A stretch of DNA of 64,000 nt, taken from the NCBI RefSeq assembly GCF_900496995.4, contig NC_044009.1:9766001-9830000 (forward strand). The letters run 5' to 3'. The stretch comes from Aquila chrysaetos chrysaetos (taxonomy: Eukaryota > Chordata > Aves > Accipitriformes > Accipitridae). A program made the translations under genes and the position numbers. Shown piece by piece: positions 33,977 through 45,942 of this stretch. Under the pieces are notes generated by a model that was given only the letters and a program-made list of their open reading frames with translations, was not told where the DNA came from and ran no database searches. The number at the start of each line of letters is the position of its first letter. Position 1 is the stretch's first letter.

Positions 33977-34771
33977 ATGTCTGAGCTGGAGAAGGCCATG
34001 ATTGCCATCATTGATGCCTTCCACCAGTACTCAGGGAAGGAGGGAGACAAGCACAAGCTGAAGAAATCAGAACTGAAGGAGCTCATTAACAACGAGTTGA
34101 CCCATTTCCTTGGTGTAAGTATTGCTCTCCGCGCAGCATGCCTGGCTGGGGTCAGGGAGCTGCGCTGAGCAGCTTCCAGGCTCCGCTAACTCCATCTCCC
34201 ATGGGAAGCAAACACAGGGGAAGGGGTTTATTCACGCAGCAGTGCATTCAACACTTTGCTCCAGCTCTGCAGGAGCAGCAGGTGACAGGACAAGGGCAAC
34301 AGCCTGTGTTGGGGGCTGGGGTTTGGGTTGGATATTAGGGAAATTTCCTTCTCTGGGAAGGAGGGACAGCCTTGCCCCAAGGGGCTCAAGATGTCCCTTC
34401 CCAGCGGCACAGCTGTGGCTGCGATTCCTGCTTCAGGAGGGCTGCTGTTGCGCAGGTACTGCTGCAGGTGCAGGGCAGTGCCCCACACAGATGGGAAACA
34501 GTCACGAGCTATTTGGGATGTGACTGAACAGAGATTCAGCCATGAGAGCACCTGAGAAGTAGGGACATGTTACTGTCTGGGCCTCGCTCTGATCCTCCCC
34601 AGCTTTGGCTGCCTGTTTGTATCCCTTCAGGAGATCAAAGACCAGGAGACTGTGGACAAAGTCATGGAGGCGCTGGACAGCGATGGGGATGCAGAGTGCG
34701 ACTTCCAGGAGTTTGTAGCCTTCATTGCCATGGTCACCGCTGCTTGCCATGAGTTCTTTGAGCATGAGTGA
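33977..34771 (+). CDS. S100B: S100B calcium-binding protein, complete coding region in two exons
   Basis: Exons 33977-34114 and 34631-34771 encode 92 residues, the usual S100B length. The donor is GGT then GTAAGT and the acceptor is CCCTTCAG. The protein starts MSELEKAM. The S100-type pseudo-EF loop is at about residues 19-32, and the canonical EF loop [12 protein letters not shown] at 62-73 has all calcium ligands. The C-terminal helix ends CHEFFEHE, with the conserved Cys near 85. S100B is a homodimeric calcium sensor of glia that binds hydrophobic target peptides. The ATG at 33977 follows GTGACC, and an in-frame GTG upstream is not a start. It is convergent with the DIP2A gene downstream, as in mammals. 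Poly(A) signal at 35361. Confidence 0.97.
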
Positions 34772-35360
34772 GCTGGTGGGAAGCATGCGAGCACGTCCTG
34801 CTCATGCTGGAGAGATGCAGAGTAGCATCGCTCCTCTGGGAAAAAGACTGGGTGCTATTAGGGGCTCCTTGGAGTTAAGCTTGTGCTAGACTTAAGCAGC
34901 TTATTAAGTTCTGTGGCTTTGTGAACAAGAAACATCCGCACGGCTCAGGAAAGCCTATCGGCCAGTGCCCACCTGGCTGGATGCAGTGTGCGAATGCCTC
35001 GTCTCAAGCTCCTTCCCTGCTGCTGTATGCAAGGGACGTGCACGGGGCTGGAGGCAGGCAGACGCCATGATCCAAGCTTGCTTGCAAAGGGAAAAGGGAA
35101 ATTCAAGGGCTGAAGGAGGAGGTGATACAGAGGGGCTGGTTACAGAAGCCTGGTTCTGAGCCCACTGGCCTGAACGGAAAGGCTCCCGTTGATTCTTGTG
35201 GGCTCTGACCGCCCTGTGCATCGTACTAACCCAGGCAGCACAGCCCCTGTCCCATCACAGGGACATGCAGAGCCCATGCATTTCTTGGCAAATTGAGACA
35301 CCCTTGGCTTGAAAGGCAAAGCATAACCATCTAACAGCCCAGGCTTTTCTCTTGTCAATG

Positions 35361-35366
35361 AATAAA
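35361..35366 (+). terminator. S100B: Poly(A) signal for S100B
   Basis: AATAAA about 590 bp after the S100B stop. It is the first canonical plus-strand signal downstream. Another AATAAA occurs near 35568. Confidence 0.55.
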
Positions 35367-35399
35367 AGTAGGATTACTTTTAGCAGCCTGCAGAACTGG

Positions 35400-37484
35400 A
35401 AGCAAAAGCATATGAAGCTCCTGGGCTGGGGACAGCTTCTGGGCCTGGGATGTGCCTTGGCAAGGTCTCCAGGCTCAGTCAGAAGGGAACGGGGAATCTA
35501 CCCAGTGTGACCACAGTGCTTTAACATAGACCAGGCACAGCCTCCAGAGTGTGTGGAAATGGTGAGAATAAAATGTTGTTTCGGTCTCTGGGCCGCAATT
35601 GGTCTCTGGTGAAAGACATGTCCTTTTGTCCCAGCTGCCCTGCGCTGTCAGAGGGGAAGGCTGGAGGATGCAGCCTGAAGCACTACTACAGCTCACACCC
35701 CTCAGTTTCTTGTTGGGCACTGACCCTTCATCTCCTCCCTGGCATCACTATGGCTGGCCAGACAGCTCAAGGCTGTCGGCACCACCGTGCTCCACCTGGC
35801 TGTCCAAACTGGCAGATATACCTGCGAGGCCAAAGGAGTGCACTGCACCTCTGCAGAACTGCTGCTGTTCAGGATGTGTCCGCTGCTGCCAAGGTCATCC
35901 AGGGGCTTGCACTGGTGAGCCTTTGCAAAACCAAAGCTAAACGTAGGACAACTTCCCTGAAGCCTGTGCTCCTGCCTTTTTCAGTCTGCACTTGCCGTCC
36001 AGCTCAGCAGTACCTGTGAGTTAGGCATTCATGGCTAGCAACATCTATAGTGACAAATTCATGACAAAGATGCCTGCAAATGTTGTTTTTACCTCATTCC
36101 ACATTTCATAATGATTTCATGTGCAAAATGACATATCTTCAGACAGGGGCCATCTTGCTGTTCTCATCTGCCTCAGTTTTGCCATCCCAGGGTAGTGCTC
36201 ATTTGTTTAGAAATTGTTTAGCATCCAAGTTACTTCCACCGCATTTTTAACATCCTAACCCGCTCTCAGTTCAGCTGTTTCCAAGGCTTGTACGGACCTG
36301 AGGCAGCATGTGAGGACAACGAATGGGGACACTGTCTGTCCCAGTGTCCCCGAGGTTAGGCAGAGTAGACGGGACTCTCATGACCTTCTCTTGAGCCTGA
36401 ACCTGAGTTCAGCAGAGGGGTCAGATGCTTCAGCACAAGGGTCTGCTGCTGAAGCTGGCTGGCAGGTCTCCAAGTCCCACCTGCCTTCCGCCTCACCACA
36501 CCAGCAGTGGTCACATGGATGAGGAATCCTTCCCCAAGACCAGGCCTTTTCAGCAGCTCTGCACAGCATCGCAGCGGCAAAGAGCTGTAGGTGTTAACAC
36601 ATGGCTGTGTTACAGAGCAGGCTGTCCCGTCCCTTGGAGAGCAATGAGGGCAGGAGCAGGGAGTGCACAGTGTGACTGCACATGTGTTTCTGGCAGTAAG
36701 GCTGATCCTGACTTAGCAACACCACTGCTGGGAATTCACGGAGGCTTTACCTGGCACAGGAGAAGGTGCAGCAGAGCAGGTGCCTCTTGTCAGGGAGGAT
36801 GAGAGCAAGTCTTCCCTTGAGATGAGCACTCTGACCACCAGTGGTGCAGTATGCAGTGCTCAGGCTACTGATTCCTGGACAGGAGTGGGACTGGGGAGGG
36901 GTCCCCAGTCAGCAAGGAAAGCAAAGCTTTCCTGAAGTGAAATTCCTGAAACAGAGACTGCATGGTCACAGGCCTCAGCGTCACCCTGTCTGCACAGCAG
37001 CTCTGCTCCCATTGTGTCCTGCTGCTCTCTGACACAGGCGGAGCCTCAGCGCAGAGCACCAATTGTGGGGACAGCCGTATGCTGGCGCGGTGGGGGAGGC
37101 AGGCAAAGCAGTTTGGGCAACACCAGCCCAAGCATATAGCATGAGGTGCCTCTGCCAACACCTCACCACTGCCAATCCACCCTGCACGCTGCCCCCCTGC
37201 ACGCACAGGCACAGGCAGCAACCCGCAGCATCCTGGGTCCCCACGGACAGCGCAAGCCCCCTGTGTCCAGCCTAGAAAAAGGATGCTGCCATGCCAACAA
37301 GGGGATTGAGTAGGGCTGCGAGGGGCTCAGAATCGCAGCGATGCTTCCTGGGGAAAACCTCTCAAGCCTTGGGGCTGACCAAGGTGCAGGTGTCAGAGCT
37401 TTGCAAGGCAGACATCACAGCCAGCTCTGAAGGAGGCTCAAAAGGCTTAAAAAACTCACTAACCTCCCAGCAATGACAGGCTAG
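35400..37484. other. Intergenic stretch after S100B
   Basis: No recognised gene. An open plus frame near 35549-36019 has no family signature. The sequence is moderately GC rich with no clear repeat. Confidence 0.45.
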
Positions 37485-37489
37485 ATACT

Positions 37490-38073
37490 TGTCCTGGTTT
37501 CGGCTGGGATAGAGCTAATTTTCTTTCTAGTAGCTGGTATAGAGTTATGTCTTGGATTCAGTATGAGAAGAATGTTGATAACACACTGATGTTTTCAGTT
37601 GTTGCTAAGTAGTGTTTAGACTAAGTTAAGGATTTTTCAGCTTCTCATGCCCAGCCAGCAAAAAGGCTGGAGGGCACAAGAAGTTGGGAGGGGACACCGC
37701 CAGGGCAGCTGACCCAAAGTGGCCAAAGGGTTATGCCATACCATGTGACGTCATGGCCAGTCTGGCCCCCAAACTGGGGGGAATTGGCCAGCGGGGGCAT
37801 ATCGCTGGAACTAACTGGGCATCAGTCAGTGAGTGGTGAGCAATTGCACTGTGCATCACTTGTTTTGTATATTCCAAACCTTTTATTATTATTACTGTCA
37901 TTTTATTATTTTATTATTATTTTCTTCCTTTCTGTTCTATTAAACTGTTCTTATCTCAACCCACAAGTTTTACTTTTTTTTTCCTGATTCTCTCCCCCAT
38001 CCCACTGGGTGGGGGGGAAGTGAAGTGAGTGGCTGCATGGTGCTTAGCTGCTGGCTGGGGTTAAACCATGACA
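37490..38073 (+). mobile_element. Solo LTR (584 bp) with perfect 5-bp target duplication
   Basis: It begins TGTCCTGGTTTCGGCTGGG and ends GGGGTTAAACCATGACA, with ATACT at both 37485-37489 and 38074-38078. It contains TGACGTCA (37746-37753), an ATTATT-rich run near 37888-37920, and ATTAAACTGTTCTTATC before the 3' end. The 5-bp duplication fits ERVL-type elements in general. No viral genes remain, so it arose by recombination between two LTRs. Confidence 0.92.
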
Positions 38074-38078
38074 ATACT

Positions 38079-41000
38079 TAAAAGTGCTAGTCCTGACACC
38101 ACTGGTTTTCAGGCTCTGGCAGGGATGGTTCGCTCTTCAGGAAGGGAAGGTGATAGGCTAACGACATTATTAAATAATTTTTAGTTATGTCCCCATCCCA
38201 GCCAACAGAATCAGCCTCCTGGATACCTGATGTGTGTGTGCTCTTACAACACCTCACTGGCACTGGTTAGGTTGATCTGACCTCTTCATTGATCCCAGGA
38301 GAGCTCAGAAAAATCCACATTTTTGTCATTAGTGCAGACTAGCGTGTGACAACCACAGAAAGGCTGGTTTGGTAACATGGAGCTCTGGGGTCTGTGCCGT
38401 GGGACCCTCAGGGCCCTGGAAGGCTCCCTGAGGATGAAACAGCAGCATTACACTAGCAGCGCCTACCTGACATTTGGACACATTTGTCAGTTATGCTTTT
38501 GACTCCCTATAGAAGATGCAACTGAATTTCCCACCAGGAAGGGCACCAATAGATGGTTTCTAATACTAAATGCCCTGTCAAGACAAGAACTATTTACCAA
38601 CAGTACTAAAAGTGAAACAAAGAGAAGCAAGTAGACCAACAGGAGGAGCCTGAGACGTTTAACAGACTCAAATTAACTTTGCAAACTAGAAAAGTGACAC
38701 ATGAGGGCAGATTTAGCACATACATGCTGTATTGTAGCTCTGCTGAATTACATTTTCATAATTTAAAATGCTACCGTTACTTTTTGCTCTGGGAGATTAG
38801 AATCTGCACTTTTACTCTCTCCCCAGATAATTACAGGTGAAGCGCATCTGTGAAAGGGAACCCTCTCTCTGGATAAGACACAAAATTACCAGCACTGGAA
38901 GAGCACCTACCCCACCAAAAAGTTCTTCCATGTAAGATTTAATCTTACCGGGAGTACTGATTATTGCAGTTAGCACATCTAAAAAAATATTCTTCATCTT
39001 GTTAACTGTCAATGGGATATGAATTCAGGCTGAATCATTCAATAGCAGAGTTCATGTGCTGGCAGCAAGAAAAATAATTTATCTTAAAAACAAAATATGC
39101 TTTTTCCACAAATCACCCACAAATCAAATGCGGACTTTTACAGACCCCAGAGAAGGAACATTCCTGACCTTGTTGGATGGAGTAAAGCAATTGTGTAAAC
39201 AAAGCACTGCGCTGCTGGGCTGCGTCTCCCACGCGTTCAGAACTCTGCGCTGCAAGCTGTGACGGCACTGAGATGTGTTCCTCCATCCTGGCAGTCTAGT
39301 GACATGGAAGCACATTCCTGCTCCCTCTGTACATTAAGCTGAAAAATACATTTCAAAAGAAAGTGGCAGCATTTCTGTGAGTGATCCACGGACTGAATTT
39401 GTTCCCCCTACCAGATATTAAATCTAAAGGATTTGCCTGACCTTACTTACTGTACTGCAACAGTCAGGGCATTAGAGCACATTTTCAGTTTTTCCATTCT
39501 GAAATAGTCTCGACACTGGATTTTACTGTACAAAGTCTGAGTTCATCCTGCATCCCAAACAGTGTGGACTTCTGATTGCAGGGGGCAGGCAGCTGACAGA
39601 GCAGGGAACTAGAAGAGCAAAATGGGAAGCTTTTTAAACAAAAGAAAATAAAACACCTCCAAAACTATTAAGAAGCAACATAAAATTGATCTTTAAAAGG
39701 CCACTTTTATATTTTCTTGCCACTGAAATTTTGATTCTCCATGCCACGTTACACGTATAGACACAACCACCATGGCACTGTCGTCCATGTTTGGCAGAGA
39801 AAAATGCTAGAAATAAAACCAAATCGTTATTTTGCAGTTACCTTTGCAAGCTAAGTTTTAACGAATGCTAGAAAATTTGCAAATGTTTTTCACTTCCATA
39901 AGCAAACTTTTATGTTTAGGTGAGAACAGGATTAAAAAAAAAAAAAGTGACTGGAGGAAAAGATAGTGGTGTATATTATTTTAATAACATGTATTGAAAT
40001 ACAAAAAAAGATAGAACTCTGCTTATATGGCACTGGCATAACTGAAGTGGAGATAAAACCCAGTGTGTCTAGTTCCTCCTAAACAACACGATTGGTCACA
40101 AAACAAAATCTAAAGACCGTAGCAAAAATTTATGTTAGAATTTGTCATGACAAGAAACTCTGGTTTAGAAACATCTCCTTTGAAATATCTGACCACATAA
40201 ATACTTATAGTATATTAACCAGCTAAAATAAACATCAGTTCAACAATGAGTTATATCTTAGTATACCCAGCATCAAGTAAATCCTGAAGTGCAAAAGATA
40301 AGAGAATTACCTAATGCAGTTTTGTTAGCTGTAAGTTAGTTCTTAGATGTAATCCAGCTCTATCATCTACTAACATGATTTCTGGCCTGATACACTGCAA
40401 TAAGTTAAATGTGCAAGCTTTTGGAAAATTTCTTTTTGGCCTTAAAACAGAGTTGTGAATATGCTATAGAACCCCCTTCCCCAAAATATCCTTAAAGTGC
40501 ATAATACGTGCTTTCACACAACGGCAGTGATAAAGCATTAAAAAAATCAGGAACTTGGTACAGAAAATTAGGAATGTGCACTTAAAATGAACTCACTGCT
40601 TCCTTTTTTCTGCTATAATAAATTCCTGGGTAACAATAAGTGATAAGTAAAGGCATAAAGTAGCCTCATAGTACTGTTACTAGAATGACATAAAGTTTAT
40701 AAAAAGTCAGTACAAAGTGCTGGCTCACAAAGAACACTGCTGCAATAAAGGTAGTTCTATTAACATTTACAAAGTTAATTAGTACTCACTGGAGTCCGAT
40801 CTCACACCCCAGAATAAATCTGAAACACTCCACTTTGACAGCAAACCTTTTTGTGGCATCTGGCCTCATTCCCTCAGCGTGGTGACTGGCCAGAGAACCA
40901 GCTACAGCAATTTGTTAATTCAGAAGGAGATGGGGCTTAGAATTCCCTTGTTACTACATTTTATGTTCCCTAAAAGATCAGGTGTGGGGGGGGGAATCAT

Positions 41001-41794
41001 TCTTGTATCTTTACTACAAGCCAGGATTTCAAATGTCAAACTCAGTCAATTTAAGATGAATTACAGATTTTTGACACCTGTCTTCATTAGTTTTGAGAAA
41101 GATGAGTTAAGTTGCTTTGGCAATAAAACCTGCCATGCTTTAAACGCACTTCATGCACAGCATTATCTGGATGCTAAATACAATGCCTTGTTGTACTTAA
41201 CAGTGAGAAAACCAGAAAAGCCTCAAAGACACTATCTTCTTGCTATATACAGTGCTTTTAAAAACAAATCGTGTTTTGCAGGATAAATTCCTGCTTGTTT
41301 CCTAAACCCGCTGTTGGTATAAATCTATTTTCTGTACGTGTGCCACCTCTCTTGCCTCTTCAAACAAAAACTTTGCCTTCATTTAAGAGACTACAACTTA
41401 ATTATTTCCACATACAAAGAAGCATCCCTCTTTCAATCTGTGTAAAAGCAGGTGCATTGGTGAGGAACCCCTGGAAGTCCGTGTTAGAAAATGCTGCTGA
41501 CATGAAACAAAACCACCAGGGCCCGTGAACGGGGTGGAATCCCCCTGTAATCACAGAGCATTCTGCACGCCACACTGACTGCGGGGACCCTCAGCAGACT
41601 CTTACATATCTGTTGTGCTCCAGAGAAGTGTTTGCATTGAACCTTGCGTCAGAGAAAGAATTCCATTTGGAAACATGCTCTGGAGTAACGCTGGTGCAGC
41701 ATGTCATTTTCTTTTGATGAAAATTAAACCAGACACTCTACCTCCCGTGAGCCATGTTGCGGAGGGCTGGGAACAGTTCTTGTTTTAGTGACTT
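38079..41794. other. AT-rich stretch between solo LTR and zinc-finger gene
   Basis: Probably includes the minus-strand 3' UTR of the zinc-finger gene at its right end. No canonical minus-strand poly(A) signal could be chosen with confidence. No other gene is recognised. Confidence 0.4.
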
Positions 41795-42856
41795 TTACAG
41801 CCTTTCCGCCTGCTGTTGCTTTGGGTCAGTCTGGTGAGGTTGCTCGAGGCTGTCATCTTGGTGCTGCTGTTTCTGCTCCCGCTTTTTCTTTTCAGCCAGT
41901 GCTTTTGCCCTGGTGGTCATTGGCCTGGGTCTAGCATCAGGCCCCTCTTCGTCCTGCTGGTGCTTTTTACAGTGTTTTTCAAAGGTAGAAATTTTGGCAT
42001 ATGTTCGGTTGCAAACCAAGCAGTGGTACGGCCGCTCCCCACTATGTGTTCTCATGTGAAGCTGGAGGTAAGAGGACCTGGAAAAGGCTCGGCTGCAAAC
42101 CGAGCAGCGGTGAGGTTCGCGCGCCTCGTGGGTCTTCAGGTGCTGCTTGAGGGACGATGCCTGCTTGAAGGCCTTCCCGCAGGTGGAGCACTTGAAGTTC
42201 CTCTCACCCGACTCGAGAAGCTGGTGCGACACCAGGTGGGCGGAGGAGCGGAAGTTCTTCCCGCACTTGTTGCATGTGTAGGGCCGCTCCCCGGTGTGCA
42301 GGCGGACGTGGAGGACCAGCCCGGCCTTCTGCGTGAACGCCTTCTCGCACTGCAGGCACTTGAAAGGCCTCTCGCCTGTGTGCACGCGGCGGTGGGTCGC
42401 GAGGTGCGAGGCGCGCCCGAAGAGCTTGCCGCAGTCGTCACACTTGAAGGGCCTCTCACCGGTGTGGATGGCCTTGTGGCGCACCAGGTGGGAGGACTGG
42501 AGGAAGAGCTTCCCACAGACGGGGCACTGGTACTTGCGCTCGCCTGTGTGGGAGCGGAGGTGGAGGGCGAGGTGCGAGGAGGAGATGAAGGCCTTGCCGC
42601 AGAGCGGGCAGGCGTGGGGCCGCTCCCCGGTGTGGGTGCGCTTGTGGAGGACGAGCCCCGAGGAGAGGGCGAAGGCCTTGGCGCAGACAGGGCAGCGGTA
42701 GGGCTTCTCCCCGGTGTGGACCCGGCGGTGCTTGGCCAGGGCGCCGGCCTGAGCAAAGGCCTTCCCGCACTGCTCGCACCCGTGGGGCCGCTCCGCCTCG
42801 GCGGCGAGCGCCAGCGCCCGGCGGCCCGACCCGCCCGGCGGCCCCGCCGGCACCAT
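41795..42856 (-). CDS. C2H2 zinc-finger protein with ten fingers, single coding exon
   Basis: A start at 42856 gives 353 residues. An ATG 72 bp upstream (42928) is possible, but 42856 lies in a perfect GCCGCCATGG context. After a short Gly/Ala-rich N-terminus, ten tandem C2H2 units follow with mostly HTGERP-type linkers, then a charged tail rich in Lys, Gln and Glu (PMTTRAKALAEKKKREQKQQ). Nine fingers have all four ligands. Finger 7 (CNKCGKNF onwards) lacks its last His: the sequence is HQLLESGER, with Glu where His is usual. No KRAB, SCAN or BTB domain is seen. Such proteins bind DNA in the nucleus; the target is unknown. It lies between S100B and DIP2A and I do not recognise the orthologue. 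Confidence 0.9.
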   Translation of the reverse strand: MVPAGPPGGSGRRALALAAEAERPHGCEQCGKAFAQAGALAKHRRVHTGEKPYRCPVCAKAFALSSGLVLHKRTHTGERPHACPLCGKAFISSSHLALHLRSHTGERKYQCPVCGKLFLQSSHLVRHKAIHTGERPFKCDDCGKLFGRASHLATHRRVHTGERPFKCLQCEKAFTQKAGLVLHVRLHTGERPYTCNKCGKNFRSSAHLVSHQLLESGERNFKCSTCGKAFKQASSLKQHLKTHEAREPHRCSVCSRAFSRSSYLQLHMRTHSGERPYHCLVCNRTYAKISTFEKHCKKHQQDEEGPDARPRPMTTRAKALAEKKKREQKQQHQDDSLEQPHQTDPKQQQAERL

Positions 42857-42889
42857 GGCGGCGGCGGCGCCCCCGCCCCGCGCCGCACG

Positions 42890-43100
42890 GCGCCGGAAGC
42901 GGCGGCGCGGACCCTGGCCCGCGCGCATGCGCCGCCGGCGCGCGGTGGTGACGTCAGGAGGCGAGGTGCAGGCCGCCGGGGTGGGCCTGGCGCCGCCATT
43001 TTCTCGCTCGGCGGGGCCGGCGTGTGCGGCGCAGGCCGCCTTACAGCCCGACAGCGGCCCGGCTCCTCGCCCTCCAGGGAGGGCTTACAGCGGCTCCGGG
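42890..43100 (-). promoter_or_regulatory. CpG promoter of the zinc-finger gene with NRF1, CRE and YY1 motifs
   Basis: CpG-rich sequence carries GCGCATGCGC at 42923-42932 (NRF1 palindrome), TGACGTCA at 42949-42956 (full cAMP response element) and GCCGCCATTTT near 42993-43002 (YY1 motif, minus-strand AAAATGGCGGC). YY1 motifs in this orientation usually sit just downstream of transcription starts, so the start is probably near 43000-43050. Binding is inferred from sequence only. Confidence 0.65.
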
Positions 43101-43310
43101 GAGCGCTCCCGATGCGAGGCAGCTCCCTGTACTGGCGGCACAGCTGGCTCCCCTCCCGTCTCCCCAGTGCACTGACCCAGCAGGGCTTTCTGTCAAGACT
43201 CACCCTTGGCTTTTGATGCAAAGGTGTTTTTCTGAATACGATGGCCTTGCTATTTCTTTACCCAATTATTTGCTAACAGGTGGTAGATAAAAGTTCTGTA
43301 TGTTGCAAAT

Positions 43311-43803
43311 TGTGTGAGAAATTGCTTTTAGATGGCCTTGCAATTTCTGAGGAAGATAAGGACTTTTAGCCCTCTCAGATAACTCAGCTTAGAAGTATCC
43401 ATATGGGTTACATCAAAATGTAGGCGTAGATAATAGAAGCACTAATGAGCACTCAGTAGGATAAGATGTATCAAACGTGCAGAAGATCGCACTGTGCAGA
43501 ATCATCCAAGAGGTTCAAACAGTGGACAAGTGAGGAAGACTACTGAAGACCACCAGAGACCTCGAGTATGCCTGTGCGAAGGACATTTACATGTGATAAT
43601 GAGTTCCCAGAAAACTAATGAATATGTAAAACTTTTCTCAGAAATCCGATGAATACATATCTAGAACCTGTATATAAACTATGCAATTAGCCTGACCAGG
43701 TGCACACAACAGGAGGAGAAATCCCCTGTGTGTGCAGCGCTGCAGTAAAGGATACCTGCTTAATAGTCTTCTGACCACCGAGTCCTGATTTCAGCTTTTC
43801 ACA
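43311..43803 (+). mobile_element. LTR-like element upstream of the zinc-finger promoter
   Basis: The block begins TGTGTGAGAAATTGC and ends AGCTTTTCACA, with short inverted ends. It contains TGTATATAAACT (TATA) near 43667, then GCAGTAAAGGATACCTGC (variant poly(A) signal AGTAAA), about 80 bp apart. This is the U3-R layout of an avian ERVL-type LTR. No clear target duplication was found, so the exact ends are uncertain. Confidence 0.6.
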
Positions 43804-44269
43804 GCATCACTTTGCTGTGCGAAATAAGCAGCACCATCCAGAGGGGAGGGATGTTACACACTGCCCCCTGCCCCCAGCTGGGCTCCTTATCCCCAAGTTT
43901 AGAAAACTGAGTGTGTGGCAGGTACCAGTTCTGGGTGGGGAGGACCCGCATAGGGCACTGCAGAGCGCACTTCAGTTTGGGTACTGAAAACACAGGAAAT
44001 TCAGGAATGTCCAGGCTTTGAGGATGTGCAATTGCTTTAATTGTAAAGCAACTGCAATGAAATTTTGCAAAAAAAAAGCTCTCTAAGCGTTAAACTGTCC
44101 AAAACACAGGTGAAAACTCTGTACTGTAGAGAAGCTAAGTTTTTGATCTAACAGCGTAAGTTTCAACATTGAGCAAGTCAGATGTTCAAGAGCTGTTTTG
44201 AAATGTTTAATGTGCTTTTTGTTTCAGATTGACTTTACAAGGCAACTTGTCCCACTGTCATCAATTATC

Positions 44270-45942
44270 TCAATACAAAAATCTTACAATGCTTTATTTG
44301 CTAAAAAACTACAACATTAAAATTGGGGTTAGGTAGTTCTTTCCTTTTGCCAGCTGTTTTGTTACAAGGAGTGTCCCATCGTCCACGGCTAGAGGTTGCT
44401 GTACTTAAACAATAAGTTACACAAATTCTGTACATAATTACAGTCATAGTAGAGTATGCAGCTGTATAATACACCACAGTCAAACACCATGAGGGCAAAG
44501 AACTACTATATATGAAAGCTTTTGAAGATTTTATAGTTTATTTGACCAAGAGTCAATTTGATATCCTTGTATCAGGAGACTGACATCCATCTTTCTTAGG
44601 CACTGATCCAGGCAGAATTGCCTTGCAGAAAAACCTGGCTCTTTTGCCAAACTCATGCATTATTAAAAAAATTTTATGTAGTTCAAAGTCTTTAACAACT
44701 CTATAAAAATAATTATTTGCTAGTCTCATGCTTACCTTCAAATACATGAAGTATTTGAGTAACTTCACATTCTGTTTCTAAATTAGGTTCACTGCAGTAT
44801 TAGATCAGGCACAAACTTCAAAACCCTAATTAGTCAAGTGTGACTCAACCAACTGGATACTTCAGCTTGAACAAAAAAGTCTGTCTAAATACAACTCTAA
44901 AAAAAATGAAAGTTTGTACCACAGCAGATGAAACTAACTAACACTGAATATCTTTTCCATGGTGGGGAAAAAAAAAAAAAATCACTATTATAAGTTTTAG
45001 CACAGGATATTCAGGGAAAACATATTGTAAGACCATGCTTTGTAAACATTTCTACGAATCATTCAGAGACTATTGGCTTTGGAATGAATTTTCAAATACT
45101 TGGCGTTATGCAGGGCAGTAATTAACAGCTAATGCTATGAAAAGAAGCAACTTTAACATGAAGTTACGACAGCAAGAGCACTGAAGGCTCCTGCATCAAG
45201 TAGTTGAAACTGGATATTAATTTATATTTTATTATAAAGTTTATAGCATTACAGAGTCCAGCATGGCACGATAGGTAACCTTGTTACAGTTGCAGTATTT
45301 GTTTTTGCTTGGTACAAAAAAGCTGAACAGCAGCATAACTGTTGTTATATTGAATCTGGGATTGGAATGAATTTGTTTCTTCTGAATAGGGATGAGTCAG
45401 TGATTCGAAATACAAAGCCTGCAGTTTTAAATCTCAAATATGTGCAAAATTCCTTTCAGTACAGTAGAGAATATGGTAGAGGTGTGTGCAATCTTGAAAG
45501 TTACGTCCCAACCCAGATACTGCCAATATATTGCAAACAATCACATGGAGGGTGAACTCTGAATGGTTACTCACAACTTTCAGTATTATTTCCAAGAGTC
45601 CTCCGCACAGCTGGTGTTCTCTCCCCACCCCGCTTTATGTCCTTTTATGCAGTGCATCAAGTACTGACATTCATAATTATTGTAAAAAAACACTGGTCCA
45701 TGACAGTTCTAATCAGCTTCCTTCAGGAATTCCAGTAAACTCTCCATCCTAAGACAGCTGTAACTGTTACAATGGATTTATGAAAGCAAATGCAATTGGA
45801 GAGATGAAGGTCTGTGAAGATTAGTATCTCCATTTTCCTAAGGTGTTCAACAGCTTTTAAAAACACAGAAAATGGATTCCAATGTTACTATTCGGAAAGT
45901 CCCTTGATTTTGGTGCTTTAGCCTTGATGTAATTTTCTGTTT
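44270..45942 (-). other. DIP2A: Probable 3' UTR of DIP2A
   Basis: Follows the DIP2A stop. Minus-strand AATAAA signals lie at the complement of 45228-45233 and of 44293-44298. The longer form would give a 3' UTR of about 1.65 kb. No coding signal is seen. Which signal is used cannot be told. Confidence 0.45.

Noticed and set aside
37880-37925. ATT-rich run considered as a simple-repeat locus
   Set aside because: It is internal to the solo LTR at 37490-38073.
41816-43216. 466-codon ORF on the plus strand opposite the zinc-finger gene
   Set aside because: It is the antisense shadow of regular, GC-rich finger repeats. It has no domain, and the opposite strand encodes ten clear C2H2 units.
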